This document shows positions 1-8,898 of a stretch of DNA of 10,095 nt, in pieces. This stretch comes from Alphaproteobacteria bacterium (lineage in GTDB: Bacteria; Pseudomonadota; Alphaproteobacteria; Sphingomonadales; Sphingomonadaceae). Positions within the stretch are counted from its first letter, which is position 1. Every line of letters begins with the position of its first letter. The notes beneath the pieces were generated by a model. The model was given only the letters and a program-made list of their open reading frames with translations, was not told the origin of the DNA and made no database searches. Made by a program: the position numbers and the translations under genes. Location: contig JAENVZ010000036.1 of the NCBI GenBank assembly GCA_016650315.1, positions 1 through 10,095 on the forward strand, read 5' to 3'.

Positions 1-1893
<1,893 letters not shown>

Positions 1894-1932
1894 AACTCGC
1901 TGCTCGAAACACAGTTTCTGATGGCGGGGCGA

Positions 1933-1947
1933 ACAGATTCAATCTGT
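1933..1947. repeat. Small perfect inverted repeat upstream of the cytochrome c gene
   Basis: ACAGAT (1933-1938), a 3-nt spacer and ATCTGT (1942-1947) form a perfect 6-bp dyad in the 87-nt gap between parE and the cytochrome gene. It lies 22 nt upstream of the GGAG ribosome binding site. It could be an operator half-site pair or a weak hairpin. There is no T-run after it, so it is not a good intrinsic terminator. A 15-nt dyad of this size can occur by chance. Confidence 0.35.
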
Positions 1948-1980
1948 CATTCGGTTATATAAGGTAATGGAGATGTCTAG

Positions 1981-2517
1981 ATGAAAACGCATTTGTTGTT
2001 CGGCGCGTCAGTTTTCTTTTTGGTCGCTTGCGGGTCAAAGCCGGAACAATCAGTGCAGGATAATAGCGCGATTGCGTCGGAAAACACTGTAACAATCGAA
2101 AATGCTGCAACCGAGAATGCAGTTGCGGAAACAGAGACTGTGTCGGCTCCTGCACCTACGCCCGTCGACAAAGCTCTTGCGGTCAAAATAGCGAAGGCCG
2201 AACCAGCGCCAACCGCTTCAGCGGAAAAACCGGCCGTCTTTGTACAATGTGCTATTTGCCACAAGGTTGATGAAAGCGGCATAAACGGTATCGGCCCAAA
2301 TCTGCATGGTGTTTATGGCGAAAAGGCCGGATCAGCTGCAGGTTATACCTTTTCTCCAGCTATGAAAGCCTGGGGTGCTACACTTAATGATGTTAATCTT
2401 GATGCGTTTATTGAAAACCCCCGCGGGACAGTGCCAGGCACCAAAATGGCTTTTGCAGGACTAAAGGACGCAGCCAAGCGCAAGGTGATTATAGACTGGC
2501 TGAAAACGCAGAAATAA
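1981..2517 (+). CDS. Lipoprotein-anchored mono-haem class I cytochrome c
   Basis: Predicted electron carrier held at the periplasmic face of the membrane. Residues 1-16 are a short hydrophobic signal ending in a lipobox L-V-A-C, so Cys17 is the likely lipidated N-terminus. Residues 18-85 form a linker rich in Ala, Glu, Thr and Pro with no globular look. The haem domain spans about 86-178: CAICH (C90, C93, H94) binds haem covalently, GPNLHGVYG (105-113) follows as in mitochondrial-type and c2-type cytochromes, and M156 in GTKMAF is the likely axial ligand. The ATG at 1981 is supported by GGAG at 1969-1972, 8 nt upstream. The redox partner cannot be read from the sequence; a shuttle between the bc1 complex and a terminal oxidase is an inference. 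The gene looks AT-richer than its neighbours: 28/60 G+C in bases 2041-2100 and 24/60 in 2341-2400, against 39/60 in 2701-2760. It could be co-transcribed with parE. Confidence 0.88.
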   Translation: MKTHLLFGASVFFLVACGSKPEQSVQDNSAIASENTVTIENAATENAVAETETVSAPAPTPVDKALAVKIAKAEPAPTASAEKPAVFVQCAICHKVDESGINGIGPNLHGVYGEKAGSAAGYTFSPAMKAWGATLNDVNLDAFIENPRGTVPGTKMAFAGLKDAAKRKVIIDWLKTQK

Positions 2518-2543
2518 GGATTTAAGCTCAGGACCTGAAGGAA

Positions 2544-3338
2544 TTACTCCGCCACCAATGCCTCTACCAGTGCCTTGACTTTCTTTTGCCGCCATTGCGG
2601 CAGGGGAGCGATCAACCAATAACCACGCGATACTTCCTGCGTGTCACCCACTTGCCGAACGCGCCCGTCCACCAAATCCTTTTCAGCCAGAAGCAGCGGC
2701 ACGGACGCATGGCCAAAACCATTGGCTGCCGCCTCGATGGCAAGGCCCGCATCGGCCACGCGCATGATTGCCGCGCCGTCTTCAGCAGGGCCGCCGGGCC
2801 AATGAATTTTGTGTTGCGGCCCGCCATTGGGCGCTTCCACGGTAACAAAGACGGCCTCGCCCAATCGCAGGCCTTCATGTTCCCCCGGACCATCGGTCAA
2901 CCAGATCGCCAGATCCAGATTGGCCTCCGTAAAATCCAGTGGTTCATCGGCAGCCACCATTGCAAAACGCAGTTCGGCATCACCCGCCGCATATCTTGCC
3001 AGACGTGGGTTCAGCCATTTCGCGGTAAAATCGCGTGGCGCTGCAATCGTCAGCGATTTGGATGTCTGCCCGGCCTGCATAGCGCGCACGGCCTCTTCGA
3101 ACTCAAGAAAACCCGATCGCAGCGCCTCAAGACCCGCTTCCGTCTCCGGTGTCAGCTCCAGCCCTTTGGGCGTGCGGCGGAACAGAACGACGCCCAGCAT
3201 GTCCTCCAGCGCGCGAATCTGTTGTCCCACCGCAGCGGGCGTCACCGCCAGCTCGTCGGCGGCGCGCGTGAAGCTGAGATGACGGGCCGCAGCATCCAGC
3301 ACCCGCAATCCGTTCAGCGGCAAATGCGTCCGCTTCAT
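2544..3338 (-). CDS. LysR-type transcriptional regulator (GcvA-like), compact effector domain
   Basis: DNA-binding regulator. Residues 6-65 are a typical winged helix-turn-helix of the GcvA branch of LysR regulators: LPLNGLRVLDAAARHLSFT, then RAADELAVTPAAVGQQIRAL (25-44) containing the recognition helix, then LFRRTPKGLELT (52-63). The effector-binding part starts at about 95 (LTIAAPRDFTAKWLNPRLAR). At 264 residues it is shorter than the roughly 300 usual for the family. The shortfall appears concentrated between about 167 and 190, where relatives carry a longer stretch of the second subdomain. The ATG shares its bases with the TGA of apaG (ATGA, 4-nt overlap), so translation is probably coupled to apaG. 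The target genes are unknown. A regulator lying last in the unit could control that unit or something distant. It converges with the cytochrome gene across 26 nt. Confidence 0.9.
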   Translation of the reverse strand: MKRTHLPLNGLRVLDAAARHLSFTRAADELAVTPAAVGQQIRALEDMLGVVLFRRTPKGLELTPETEAGLEALRSGFLEFEEAVRAMQAGQTSKSLTIAAPRDFTAKWLNPRLARYAAGDAELRFAMVAADEPLDFTEANLDLAIWLTDGPGEHEGLRLGEAVFVTVEAPNGGPQHKIHWPGGPAEDGAAIMRVADAGLAIEAAANGFGHASVPLLLAEKDLVDGRVRQVGDTQEVSRGYWLIAPLPQWRQKKVKALVEALVAE

Positions 3339-3739
3339 TCTGCCACCGCAGGGGCTATCAGCGAAAAGCGGGGAATGTCGGCATCAAAAGCATGTCCGCT
3401 CGCCAACAGCATATGATAGCTGCCCTCCATTGCGCCAGTGGGCGTTGCAAGCGGACAACCCGATACATAATCATAGGAAGCATCCGGCTGAATCACCGGC
3501 TGTTCACCAACCACGCCTTCACCTTCAACCCGGTGCTGGACGCCGCGCCCATCGGTGATGATCCAGCGGCGTGTCAGCAATTGCACGGGTTCACTGCCGC
3601 CATTTTCGATGCGAATGTGATAGGCCCAGAACCAGCGCCCCCGATCCGGCTCCGACTGTTCGGGCAGGAAACTGACAGAAACCCGGATAGTGACATCGCG
3701 GGTCGTCTGATTGAAGGGGAAAAGCGCTAACACGGTCAT
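3335..3739 (-). CDS. apaG: ApaG (DUF525) family protein
   Basis: Small cytoplasmic beta-sandwich protein of the ApaG family. The biochemical role is not settled: the Salmonella homologue CorD is linked to cobalt/magnesium phenotypes, and enterobacterial apaG lies next to ksgA and apaH, which is not the case here. The 134-residue length is normal. The diagnostic core is present: YHIRIENGGSEPVQLLTRRW (40-59), the glycine-rich VEGEGVVGEQP (71-81) containing the family's GxGxxG, and near the end SGCPLATPTGAMEGSY (93-108) with IPRFSL (122-127). The ATG at 3739 lies 9 nt after the metZ stop, with a possible AGGCGAG ribosome binding site overlapping that stop. Its own stop overlaps the start of the LysR gene. 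Family assignment is firm; function is open. Confidence 0.94.
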   Translation of the reverse strand: MTVLALFPFNQTTRDVTIRVSVSFLPEQSEPDRGRWFWAYHIRIENGGSEPVQLLTRRWIITDGRGVQHRVEGEGVVGEQPVIQPDASYDYVSGCPLATPTGAMEGSYHMLLASGHAFDADIPRFSLIAPAVAE

Positions 3740-3748
3740 GAGACTCGC

Positions 3749-4957
3749 CTATCTGCCAATGGCCGTCAATGCCTGATCCAGATCGTCGATCAAGTCTCGC
3801 GGATCTTCCAGTCCCACATTGATGCGCAGCATATCTTCGGTAATGCCAATTTCCAGCCGCGCCGCTTCGGCCATGCCGTAATGCGTGGTCGATGCCGGGT
3901 GCGTCATCAACGACCGGCTGTCGCCGATATTGTTGCTGATGTCGATCAGGTTGAGTGCATTCAAAAGTCCATGCGCTTCCTTGCGTCCGCCACCAACATA
4001 GAGCGAGAAGATGGGGCCGCACGCATCCATTTGACTCATGGCCAGATTATGCTGTGGATGGCTGGGAAGACCGGGATGCAGGATCTTTTCGACCCGTCCT
4101 TCCAGGAACTCGCCCACGATCAGCGCGTTCTCGCTCTGCCGCCGGATGCGCAGGTCGAGCGTCTCCAACCCTTTCAGCACCACCCATGCGTTAAAGGCGG
4201 ACAGCGTCGGTCCGGTATTGCGGTGAAAGGGCAGCAGCGTGTTGACGATGAATTCCTGCGTGCCGCAAATCGCGCCTGCCAATACCCTGCCCTGCCCATC
4301 CATCATCTTGGTGGCGCTATAGGCAACGACATCTGCACCGAACTCCATCGGTCGCTGTAATGCCGGCGTAGCAAAGGCATTGTCGACGACCGACACAATG
4401 CCACGTTCCCGGGCGAGACCGCAAACAGCCTTCAGATCAACGATATCCATCGTAGGATTGGCAGGGGTTTCGAAGAAAAAGACCTTGGTATTTGAACGGA
4501 TAGCGGCTTTCCATGCATCAATGTCGCGCGCGTCCACTACGGTCGTTTCGATGCCGAATTTAGGCAGCAACGTGTCGGTCAGCCAGCGGCATGAACCAAA
4601 AAGCGCCCGCCCGCCGACGACATGATCCCCGGCCTGCAACTGACATAGAAGCGCCGCCGTCATGGCTGCCATGCCGCTCGCCGTGCAGCGTGCGGCCTCT
4701 GCACCCTCCATCAGGGCGATACGCTGTTCCAGCATCTCGACCGTGGGGTTCTGGAGGCGGCTGTAGGTCATGCCCTGCTGCGCGCCCGCGAACCGCTCTG
4801 CGGCATCCTCGGCGCAGTCATAGGCATAGCCGGATGTCAGGAAAAGCGCTTCTGACGTCTCCCCCCATTCGCTGCGCGCCGTACCACCGCGAATGGCCTG
4901 AGTCGCTGGCCGCCAGGTAGATGTTATACTGCGATCCTGACCAGTTTTTCTTTTCAC
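3749..4957 (-). CDS. metZ: O-succinylhomoserine sulfhydrylase (MetZ), GTG start
   Basis: PLP enzyme of the Cys/Met metabolism family. MetZ makes homocysteine directly from O-succinylhomoserine and sulfide, bypassing cystathionine, in methionine synthesis. The 402-residue length is full. Visible features: MTYSRLQNPT (63-72), whose Tyr and Arg contact PLP phosphate from the neighbouring subunit; TASGMAAM (92-99) in the phosphate-binding region; FFETPANPTMDIVDL (161-175); VVDNAFATP (190-198) with D192 expected to pair with the pyridine nitrogen; and YSATKMMDGQGRVLAG (213-228) with K217 as the Schiff-base lysine. The SATK-x-x-DGQGR form suggests MetZ over MetB or MetC, although family members are hard to tell apart without a tree. 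The only suitable start is GTG at 4957, 6 nt after AAGGA; the first in-frame Met is residue 63, inside the conserved core. It starts 22 nt after leuB ends and is followed 9 nt later by apaG. Confidence 0.92.
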   Translation of the reverse strand: MKRKTGQDRSITSTWRPATQAIRGGTARSEWGETSEALFLTSGYAYDCAEDAAERFAGAQQGMTYSRLQNPTVEMLEQRIALMEGAEAARCTASGMAAMTAALLCQLQAGDHVVGGRALFGSCRWLTDTLLPKFGIETTVVDARDIDAWKAAIRSNTKVFFFETPANPTMDIVDLKAVCGLARERGIVSVVDNAFATPALQRPMEFGADVVAYSATKMMDGQGRVLAGAICGTQEFIVNTLLPFHRNTGPTLSAFNAWVVLKGLETLDLRIRRQSENALIVGEFLEGRVEKILHPGLPSHPQHNLAMSQMDACGPIFSLYVGGGRKEAHGLLNALNLIDISNNIGDSRSLMTHPASTTHYGMAEAARLEIGITEDMLRINVGLEDPRDLIDDLDQALTAIGR

Positions 4958-4963
4958 CGCAAT

Positions 4964-4968
4964 TCCTT
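4964..4968 (-). promoter_or_regulatory. Ribosome binding site fixing the GTG start of metZ
   Basis: On the - strand this reads AAGGA and sits 6 nt before the GTG at 4957-4955. No in-frame ATG exists until residue 63 of the protein, so this site decides the start. It lies inside the 22-nt gap after leuB. Confidence 0.7.
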
Positions 4969-4979
4969 AATCGGTTTTC

Positions 4980-6023
4980 TTACAATACAGATAGAACGGC
5001 ATCACCCATTTCGGTCGTTGTCATGGAACCGCCAATATCTGCACTTCGCGCGCCATTTGCCAGCGCCATCGCAACGGCCGCTTCAATCCGGTCAGCCGTC
5101 TGCGCAAGGCCCAATGAATAGCGCAGCATCATCGCAGCGGACAATATGGTCGCCAGCGGATTGGCCTTGCCCTGCCCGGCAATGTCCGGCGCGCTGCCGT
5201 GAATGGGTTCATACAGCCCCTTGCCATTAGCATCGAGCGACGCCGACGCCAGTAACCCGATTGACCCGACACACATGCTTGCCTGATCCGAAAGAATATC
5301 CCCGAACAGATTGCCGGTAACGATCACATCGAACTGCCCCGGATTGCGTACCAACTGCATTGCGGCATTATCGACATACATATGGTTGAGTGCGACATCG
5401 GGATAGTCTTTCGACACCTCAACCACCACATCGCGCCATAGCTGCGATGTTTCCAGTACATTGGCCTTGTCGACAGAACACAGCTTGCCCCGGCGCGCCT
5501 GTGCAGTGCGGAAGGCGCTGTGCGCGATGCGCGACACCTCCGCCTCATTATAGGACATGATGTCATAGCCTTCACGCAGGCCCTCTGGCGTTTTGCGCAT
5601 GCCCTTTTCGCCGAAATAAACGTCCCCGTTCAATTCGCGCACGATCATCAGGTCGATGGCGCCCGCTACCTCTGGCCGCAGCGCCGATGCATCCGCCAGT
5701 TCAGGGAACATCTTTGCAGGCCGCAGGTTTGCAAATAGCGCCAGTTCCTTGCGCAGACCAAGAATGGCCTGTTCGGGACGCAAAGACCGCTCCAGCGAGT
5801 CGCAATCAGGATCACCCACTGCGCCGAACAAAATCGCGTCGGCACGCTTTGCAAGGTCCAGCGTTTCGGATGGCAGGGGGTGGCCTTTGGCCTTGTATGC
5901 AGCGCCTCCAACGAGCGCCTCCTCATAAGTCAGGCCAAGGGGGCCCAGCGCATCCAGCACCCGCCGTGCCTGGACGATCACCTCCGGCCCAATTCCATCC
6001 CCCGGAAGCAGCGCAATCAACAT
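4980..6023 (-). CDS. leuB: 3-isopropylmalate dehydrogenase (LeuB)
   Basis: Cytoplasmic NAD+- and Mg2+/Mn2+-dependent enzyme that oxidatively decarboxylates 3-isopropylmalate in leucine synthesis. At 347 residues it is a normal length and co-linear with the family. The N-terminus has [11 protein letters not shown] (5-15). Substrate arginines are R91 ([14 protein letters not shown]), R101 and R129 ([11 protein letters not shown]). Catalytic Y136 and K186 ([15 protein letters not shown]) are present, as are metal-binding D218, D242 and D246 ([14 protein letters not shown]). The NAD-binding loop [18 protein letters not shown] is at 272-289. The ATG at 6023 has GGAG 9 nt upstream. The leuC/leuD partners are not in the window; instead recO lies 51 nt upstream and metZ 22 nt downstream on the same strand, grouping leucine and methionine synthesis genes. 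Confidence 0.96.
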   Translation of the reverse strand: MLIALLPGDGIGPEVIVQARRVLDALGPLGLTYEEALVGGAAYKAKGHPLPSETLDLAKRADAILFGAVGDPDCDSLERSLRPEQAILGLRKELALFANLRPAKMFPELADASALRPEVAGAIDLMIVRELNGDVYFGEKGMRKTPEGLREGYDIMSYNEAEVSRIAHSAFRTAQARRGKLCSVDKANVLETSQLWRDVVVEVSKDYPDVALNHMYVDNAAMQLVRNPGQFDVIVTGNLFGDILSDQASMCVGSIGLLASASLDANGKGLYEPIHGSAPDIAGQGKANPLATILSAAMMLRYSLGLAQTADRIEAAVAMALANGARSADIGGSMTTTEMGDAVLSVL

Positions 6024-6074
6024 TCCCTACAACTCCAATATCTGTTTGAATGGCCAATGCCGCAGCCCACATCA

Positions 6075-6809
6075 TCACGCAACCGCTCTTTTCAGCCTTT
6101 CCACCAGCCTTCCGCGGGCCGCCAGCACTTCAGCCCGCCGTTCAGTCAGGACGGATCGCTCCAGAAAATGACCCGTGAGCGCCAAACCATCCAATATATC
6201 CGTCCATTCCGCCATGCCGCCCATTGTCAGGAAACCGGGAAGCCTGAGCAACTGTTGTTCATATCCTCTGCTGGCATCCGCACTTACCCCCGCTCCGCTT
6301 TTGGGGCTGACATAGCAGAGCGCCACATTCTCGCCTGTCACGGCGCAACGGTTCAAATCCAGCCCAAAGCCAAGCTCCGTCAGCATCAGCAGCTCATAGC
6401 GCACCAGCGCCACCGCCCAACCCCGCGCTGCCGGAGCGGCCTCGATCGCGCCCAGCACGCCGTCCAGCGCTTCGTAAAGCGCTGGATAGCTTTGCTCCTC
6501 CGGCAATCCGGCTGCCGTCAGCGCGCAGCACCATTCAATCGCCGCTGCGGGCAACGGTTCGCTCAAAAGCGGCCCCCGGCTATGTTCCAGTTCGACCGTC
6601 AGGCTGGCAAGCTGTTCCCCCGTCCGAGCGCGAAACTCTGCCTGCACCAGATTGGCCGACATCAATACGGGGCGGAGCCGTGTCGATCGCCCCCCGCGCA
6701 CATAGCCAGCCATCAGCCCGTGTTCCGGCGTCATGAGCCGCGCAATAACGCCATGCTCGCCATGATGGCGGATGGCGCAGATGATGGCGGGGGTCGTGAT
6801 GTGGGTCAT
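6075..6809 (-). CDS. recO: DNA repair protein RecO
   Basis: Recombination mediator that, with RecR, loads RecA onto SSB-coated single strands in the RecFOR pathway. The 244-residue length is normal. The N-terminal part (about 3-80) fits the RecO OB-fold: [20 protein letters not shown], then [14 protein letters not shown] (29-42) and [16 protein letters not shown] (55-70). The rest is the helical RecO C-terminal domain, with the signature [18 protein letters not shown] at 143-160 and [11 protein letters not shown] at 166-176. Where many RecO proteins have a four-Cys zinc site, I see only C155 and C165, so the metal site is probably lost or reduced; E. coli RecO also lacks it. The ATG at 6809 follows GAGG by 7 nt. 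The 51 nt to leuB contain no obvious terminator, so read-through into leuB is plausible. Confidence 0.92.
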   Translation of the reverse strand: MTHITTPAIICAIRHHGEHGVIARLMTPEHGLMAGYVRGGRSTRLRPVLMSANLVQAEFRARTGEQLASLTVELEHSRGPLLSEPLPAAAIEWCCALTAAGLPEEQSYPALYEALDGVLGAIEAAPAARGWAVALVRYELLMLTELGFGLDLNRCAVTGENVALCYVSPKSGAGVSADASRGYEQQLLRLPGFLTMGGMAEWTDILDGLALTGHFLERSVLTERRAEVLAARGRLVERLKRAVA

Positions 6810-6824
6810 TGAACCGCCTCACAT

Positions 6825-6891
6825 CCGTTCGTGTCGAGCGAAGTCGAGACACGTTGTGCGGGCGTCCCTCGACTACGCTCGGGACGAACGG
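6825..6891. repeat. REP-like intergenic element: two 29-nt copies in inverted orientation
   Basis: Copy 1 (6825-6853) and the reverse complement of copy 2 (6863-6891) match at 24 of 29 bases and are separated by 9 nt. Each copy also folds on its own: GTGTC (6831-6835) pairs with GACAC (6848-6852), and GTCCC (6864-6868) pairs with GGGAC (6881-6885). Four of the five differences between copies are paired changes that keep these stems. Elements with this core are, from memory, common between genes in sphingomonads. The pair fills most of the 99-nt gap between uvrC and recO. In addition GAACGG (6886-6891) can pair with CCGTTC (6902-6907) just past the uvrC stop, so the element may help end uvrC transcription. 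Confidence 0.8.
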
Positions 6892-6908
6892 AAAGGGAGC
6901 GCCGTTCT

Positions 6909-8825
6909 TCACCCATGAAAATAATCATAGACCGTCTGCGCCACCGCCTTCGACACCCCTGGTGTGCGCTGCAAATCCGTTAGCCCCGCATCCTTTACCG
7001 CCCGCGCCGTGCCAAAATGCATCAGCAGCGCTTTTTTCCGCGCGGGGCCAATGCCGGGTACATCGTCCAGTGAGCTGGTTGCAATCGCCTTGCTCCGCTT
7101 TGTCCTGTGCGCACCAATGGCAAAACGATGGGCCTCATCACGCAACCTCTGAAGGTAAAACAGCACGGGATCGTTCACCGGCAGGGTCAGTTCCCGCCCA
7201 TCGGCCAAGTGAAACACCTCTCTCCCAGCATTGCGGTCCGGCCCCTTGGCGACCCCGACCAGCGCGACATCCTCAATCCCCATTCCCTCCAATACACCGC
7301 GCACCGCGTTCAACTGACCGCGTCCGCCATCGATCAGCACCAGATCGGGCCAATCGCCCTTGGCCCGCTCTGGGTCCTCCTTCTGCGCGCGGGCGAAGCG
7401 CCGCTCCAGCACTTCACGCATCATTGCGAAATCATCGCCCGGTGCAGTCTCTGCCCTTTTGATGTTGAACTTGCGATAGGCGTTCTTGCGGAATCCCTCC
7501 GGCCCCGCGACCACCATTGCGCCTAACGCATGGGCACCCTGTATATGGCTGTTATCGTAGGTTTCTATCCGCTCTGGCGGCCCATCCAGCCCAAAAATGT
7601 CGGCCATATCGCGCAGTATCTTGCCCTGCGTTGTCGTTTCGGCCAAGCGCCGGTCCAACGCTTCGACCGCATTACGCTGGGCCTGCCCAATCAACTTCAT
7701 TCTGTCACCGCGTTGGGGCACCTCAATCCGCACCTTTGAACCGATCCGCTTGGAAAGCGCCTCTGTCAGCAATGCCCCCTGCATCGGTGGGCGGTCAGCG
7801 AGGATCAGCCTGGGCGCGGGCACTTCCTCATAAAATTGCGCCATGAAGTTGGTCAGCACTTCATCCTCGGGCACATCGACTGTATGAATGGGGAAAAAGC
7901 TGCGATGCCCCCAATTCTGGCCACCGCGAATGAAAAATGCCTGTATGCAGATCGCCCCCGCCTTGCTGGCGAGCGCAAAGATATCGGCATCGCCCAGCCC
8001 TTCGGCATTGATCGCCTGCGATCCCTGAATGAAGGTAAGCGCCTTCAGCCGATCCCGGTAAACCGCGGCCATCTCGAAATCCATGGCGTCCGACGCCGCT
8101 TGCATGGCAATGCCTAGCTTGTGCTGCACCTTGGTCGATTTCCCGCCCAGAAAGTCCTGCGCATCGCCAACCAGTTCGGCATAGTCGGCTTCACTGATCC
8201 GGCCCACGCACGGTGCTGAGCACCGCTTGATCTGGTGCAGAAGACAAGGCCGCGAGCGATTGTTGAAGAAACTGTCGGTGCAACTTCGCAACAGGAACAG
8301 CTTTTGCAGCGCGTTCAGCGTTTGGTTGACCGCTCCTCCGCTGGCGAAGGGACCGTAATAGCGACCCTTGATATTTCGCGCCCCGCGATGCTTCTGGATG
8401 CGCGGAAAAGAGTGATCTTCGCGCAGCAGGATGAAGGGAAAACTTTTATCGTCACGCAGCAGCACATTATAGGGCGGACGGAAACGCTTGATGAACTGCG
8501 CCTCCAGCAGCAGCGCCTCGGCCTCGCTGTTGGTGGTCACGATGGTCATCGACCGCGTCTGCGCCACCATGCGTTGCAACCGCTTCGATAGCCGCTCGAC
8601 CTGGACATAATTGTTGACGCGATGTTTCAACGCCCGCGCCTTGCCCACATACAGAACATCGCCGCGTGCATCCTGCATCCGGTACACCCCGGGCCGTGTC
8701 GGCAGGGTATTCAGCGTCTCTCGTATGGCCGCGACGCCAGCCTCCAGATCCGGCTGCCCCACACCGCGCAGGGTGTAAGCGGCCTTATCTTCGTTGAACC
8801 GGTCTGGGGATTGCGGGTCGGACAT
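6909..8825 (-). CDS. uvrC: Excinuclease ABC subunit C (UvrC)
   Basis: Dual-incision nuclease of UvrABC nucleotide excision repair, recruited to damaged DNA by UvrB. The 638-residue length is normal. Domain order: GIY-YIG nuclease (about 41-120) with GVYRM (46-50), LYVGKA (58-63) and R69, for the 3' cut; four cysteines C182, C194, C202 and C206, with the 12/8/4 spacing reported for the iron-sulfur ligands of E. coli UvrC; a UVR domain (about 233-268) that binds UvrB; an RNase H-like nuclease with ETYDNSHIQG (D424), LVLIDGGRGQLNA (D499) and DEAHRFAIGAHR (H566), for the 5' cut; and tandem helix-hairpin-helix motifs (DVPGIGPARKKALLMHFG at 588-605 and TPGVSKAVAQ at 621-630). No Shine-Dalgarno sequence is visible in the 20 nt before the ATG at 8825, and a terminator hairpin ends 15 nt upstream, so the start is less certain than the gene. 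Residues 1-40 are not conserved enough to confirm it. Confidence 0.96.
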   Translation of the reverse strand: MSDPQSPDRFNEDKAAYTLRGVGQPDLEAGVAAIRETLNTLPTRPGVYRMQDARGDVLYVGKARALKHRVNNYVQVERLSKRLQRMVAQTRSMTIVTTNSEAEALLLEAQFIKRFRPPYNVLLRDDKSFPFILLREDHSFPRIQKHRGARNIKGRYYGPFASGGAVNQTLNALQKLFLLRSCTDSFFNNRSRPCLLHQIKRCSAPCVGRISEADYAELVGDAQDFLGGKSTKVQHKLGIAMQAASDAMDFEMAAVYRDRLKALTFIQGSQAINAEGLGDADIFALASKAGAICIQAFFIRGGQNWGHRSFFPIHTVDVPEDEVLTNFMAQFYEEVPAPRLILADRPPMQGALLTEALSKRIGSKVRIEVPQRGDRMKLIGQAQRNAVEALDRRLAETTTQGKILRDMADIFGLDGPPERIETYDNSHIQGAHALGAMVVAGPEGFRKNAYRKFNIKRAETAPGDDFAMMREVLERRFARAQKEDPERAKGDWPDLVLIDGGRGQLNAVRGVLEGMGIEDVALVGVAKGPDRNAGREVFHLADGRELTLPVNDPVLFYLQRLRDEAHRFAIGAHRTKRSKAIATSSLDDVPGIGPARKKALLMHFGTARAVKDAGLTDLQRTPGVSKAVAQTVYDYFHG

Positions 8826-8840
8826 AAATGCAGATGTAGA

Positions 8841-8871
8841 AAGACCGGACTGGATTGCCCAGCCCGGTCTT
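8841..8871 (-). terminator. Hairpin terminator of the ATP synthase F0 operon
   Basis: In the - strand direction, AAGACCGG pairs with CCGGTCTT (8871-8864 with 8848-8841). After one mismatch, CTGG pairs with CCAG around a 5-nt loop. The stem is followed by TTCT and preceded by an A/T-rich stretch (AGAAATTTG), as in intrinsic terminators, although the T-run is short. It lies 27 nt past the atpF stop and ends 15 nt before the uvrC start. It could also act partly as an attenuator for uvrC. Confidence 0.75.
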
Positions 8872-8898
8872 CAAATTTCTATCAAGTCGCCCAGCGCG

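Noticed and set aside
1933..1963. A possible sigma-70 promoter for the cytochrome gene (TATATA/TATAAG at 1956-1963)
   Set aside because: No acceptable -35 box lies 16-18 nt upstream, and the start of transcription would fall almost on the ribosome binding site.
2528..2538. Palindrome TCAGG-A-CCTGA between the convergent cytochrome and LysR genes, considered as a bidirectional terminator
   Set aside because: The 1-nt centre cannot form a loop without losing pairs, leaving a very weak stem, and there is no T-run on either side.
2586..3416. A 276-codon open frame on the + strand
   Set aside because: It is antisense to the LysR gene and the end of apaG, both well supported by motifs. The product is rich in Arg, Gln and Pro, as expected of a shadow frame.
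6024..6074. The 51-nt gap between recO and leuB, examined for a terminator or promoter
   Set aside because: No convincing hairpin or promoter pair is visible; the only clear element is the GGAG ribosome binding site of leuB.
5880..6812. A 310-codon open frame on the + strand
   Set aside because: It runs antisense across the start of leuB and all of recO, and its translation is Arg/Gln/Pro-rich with no known motif.
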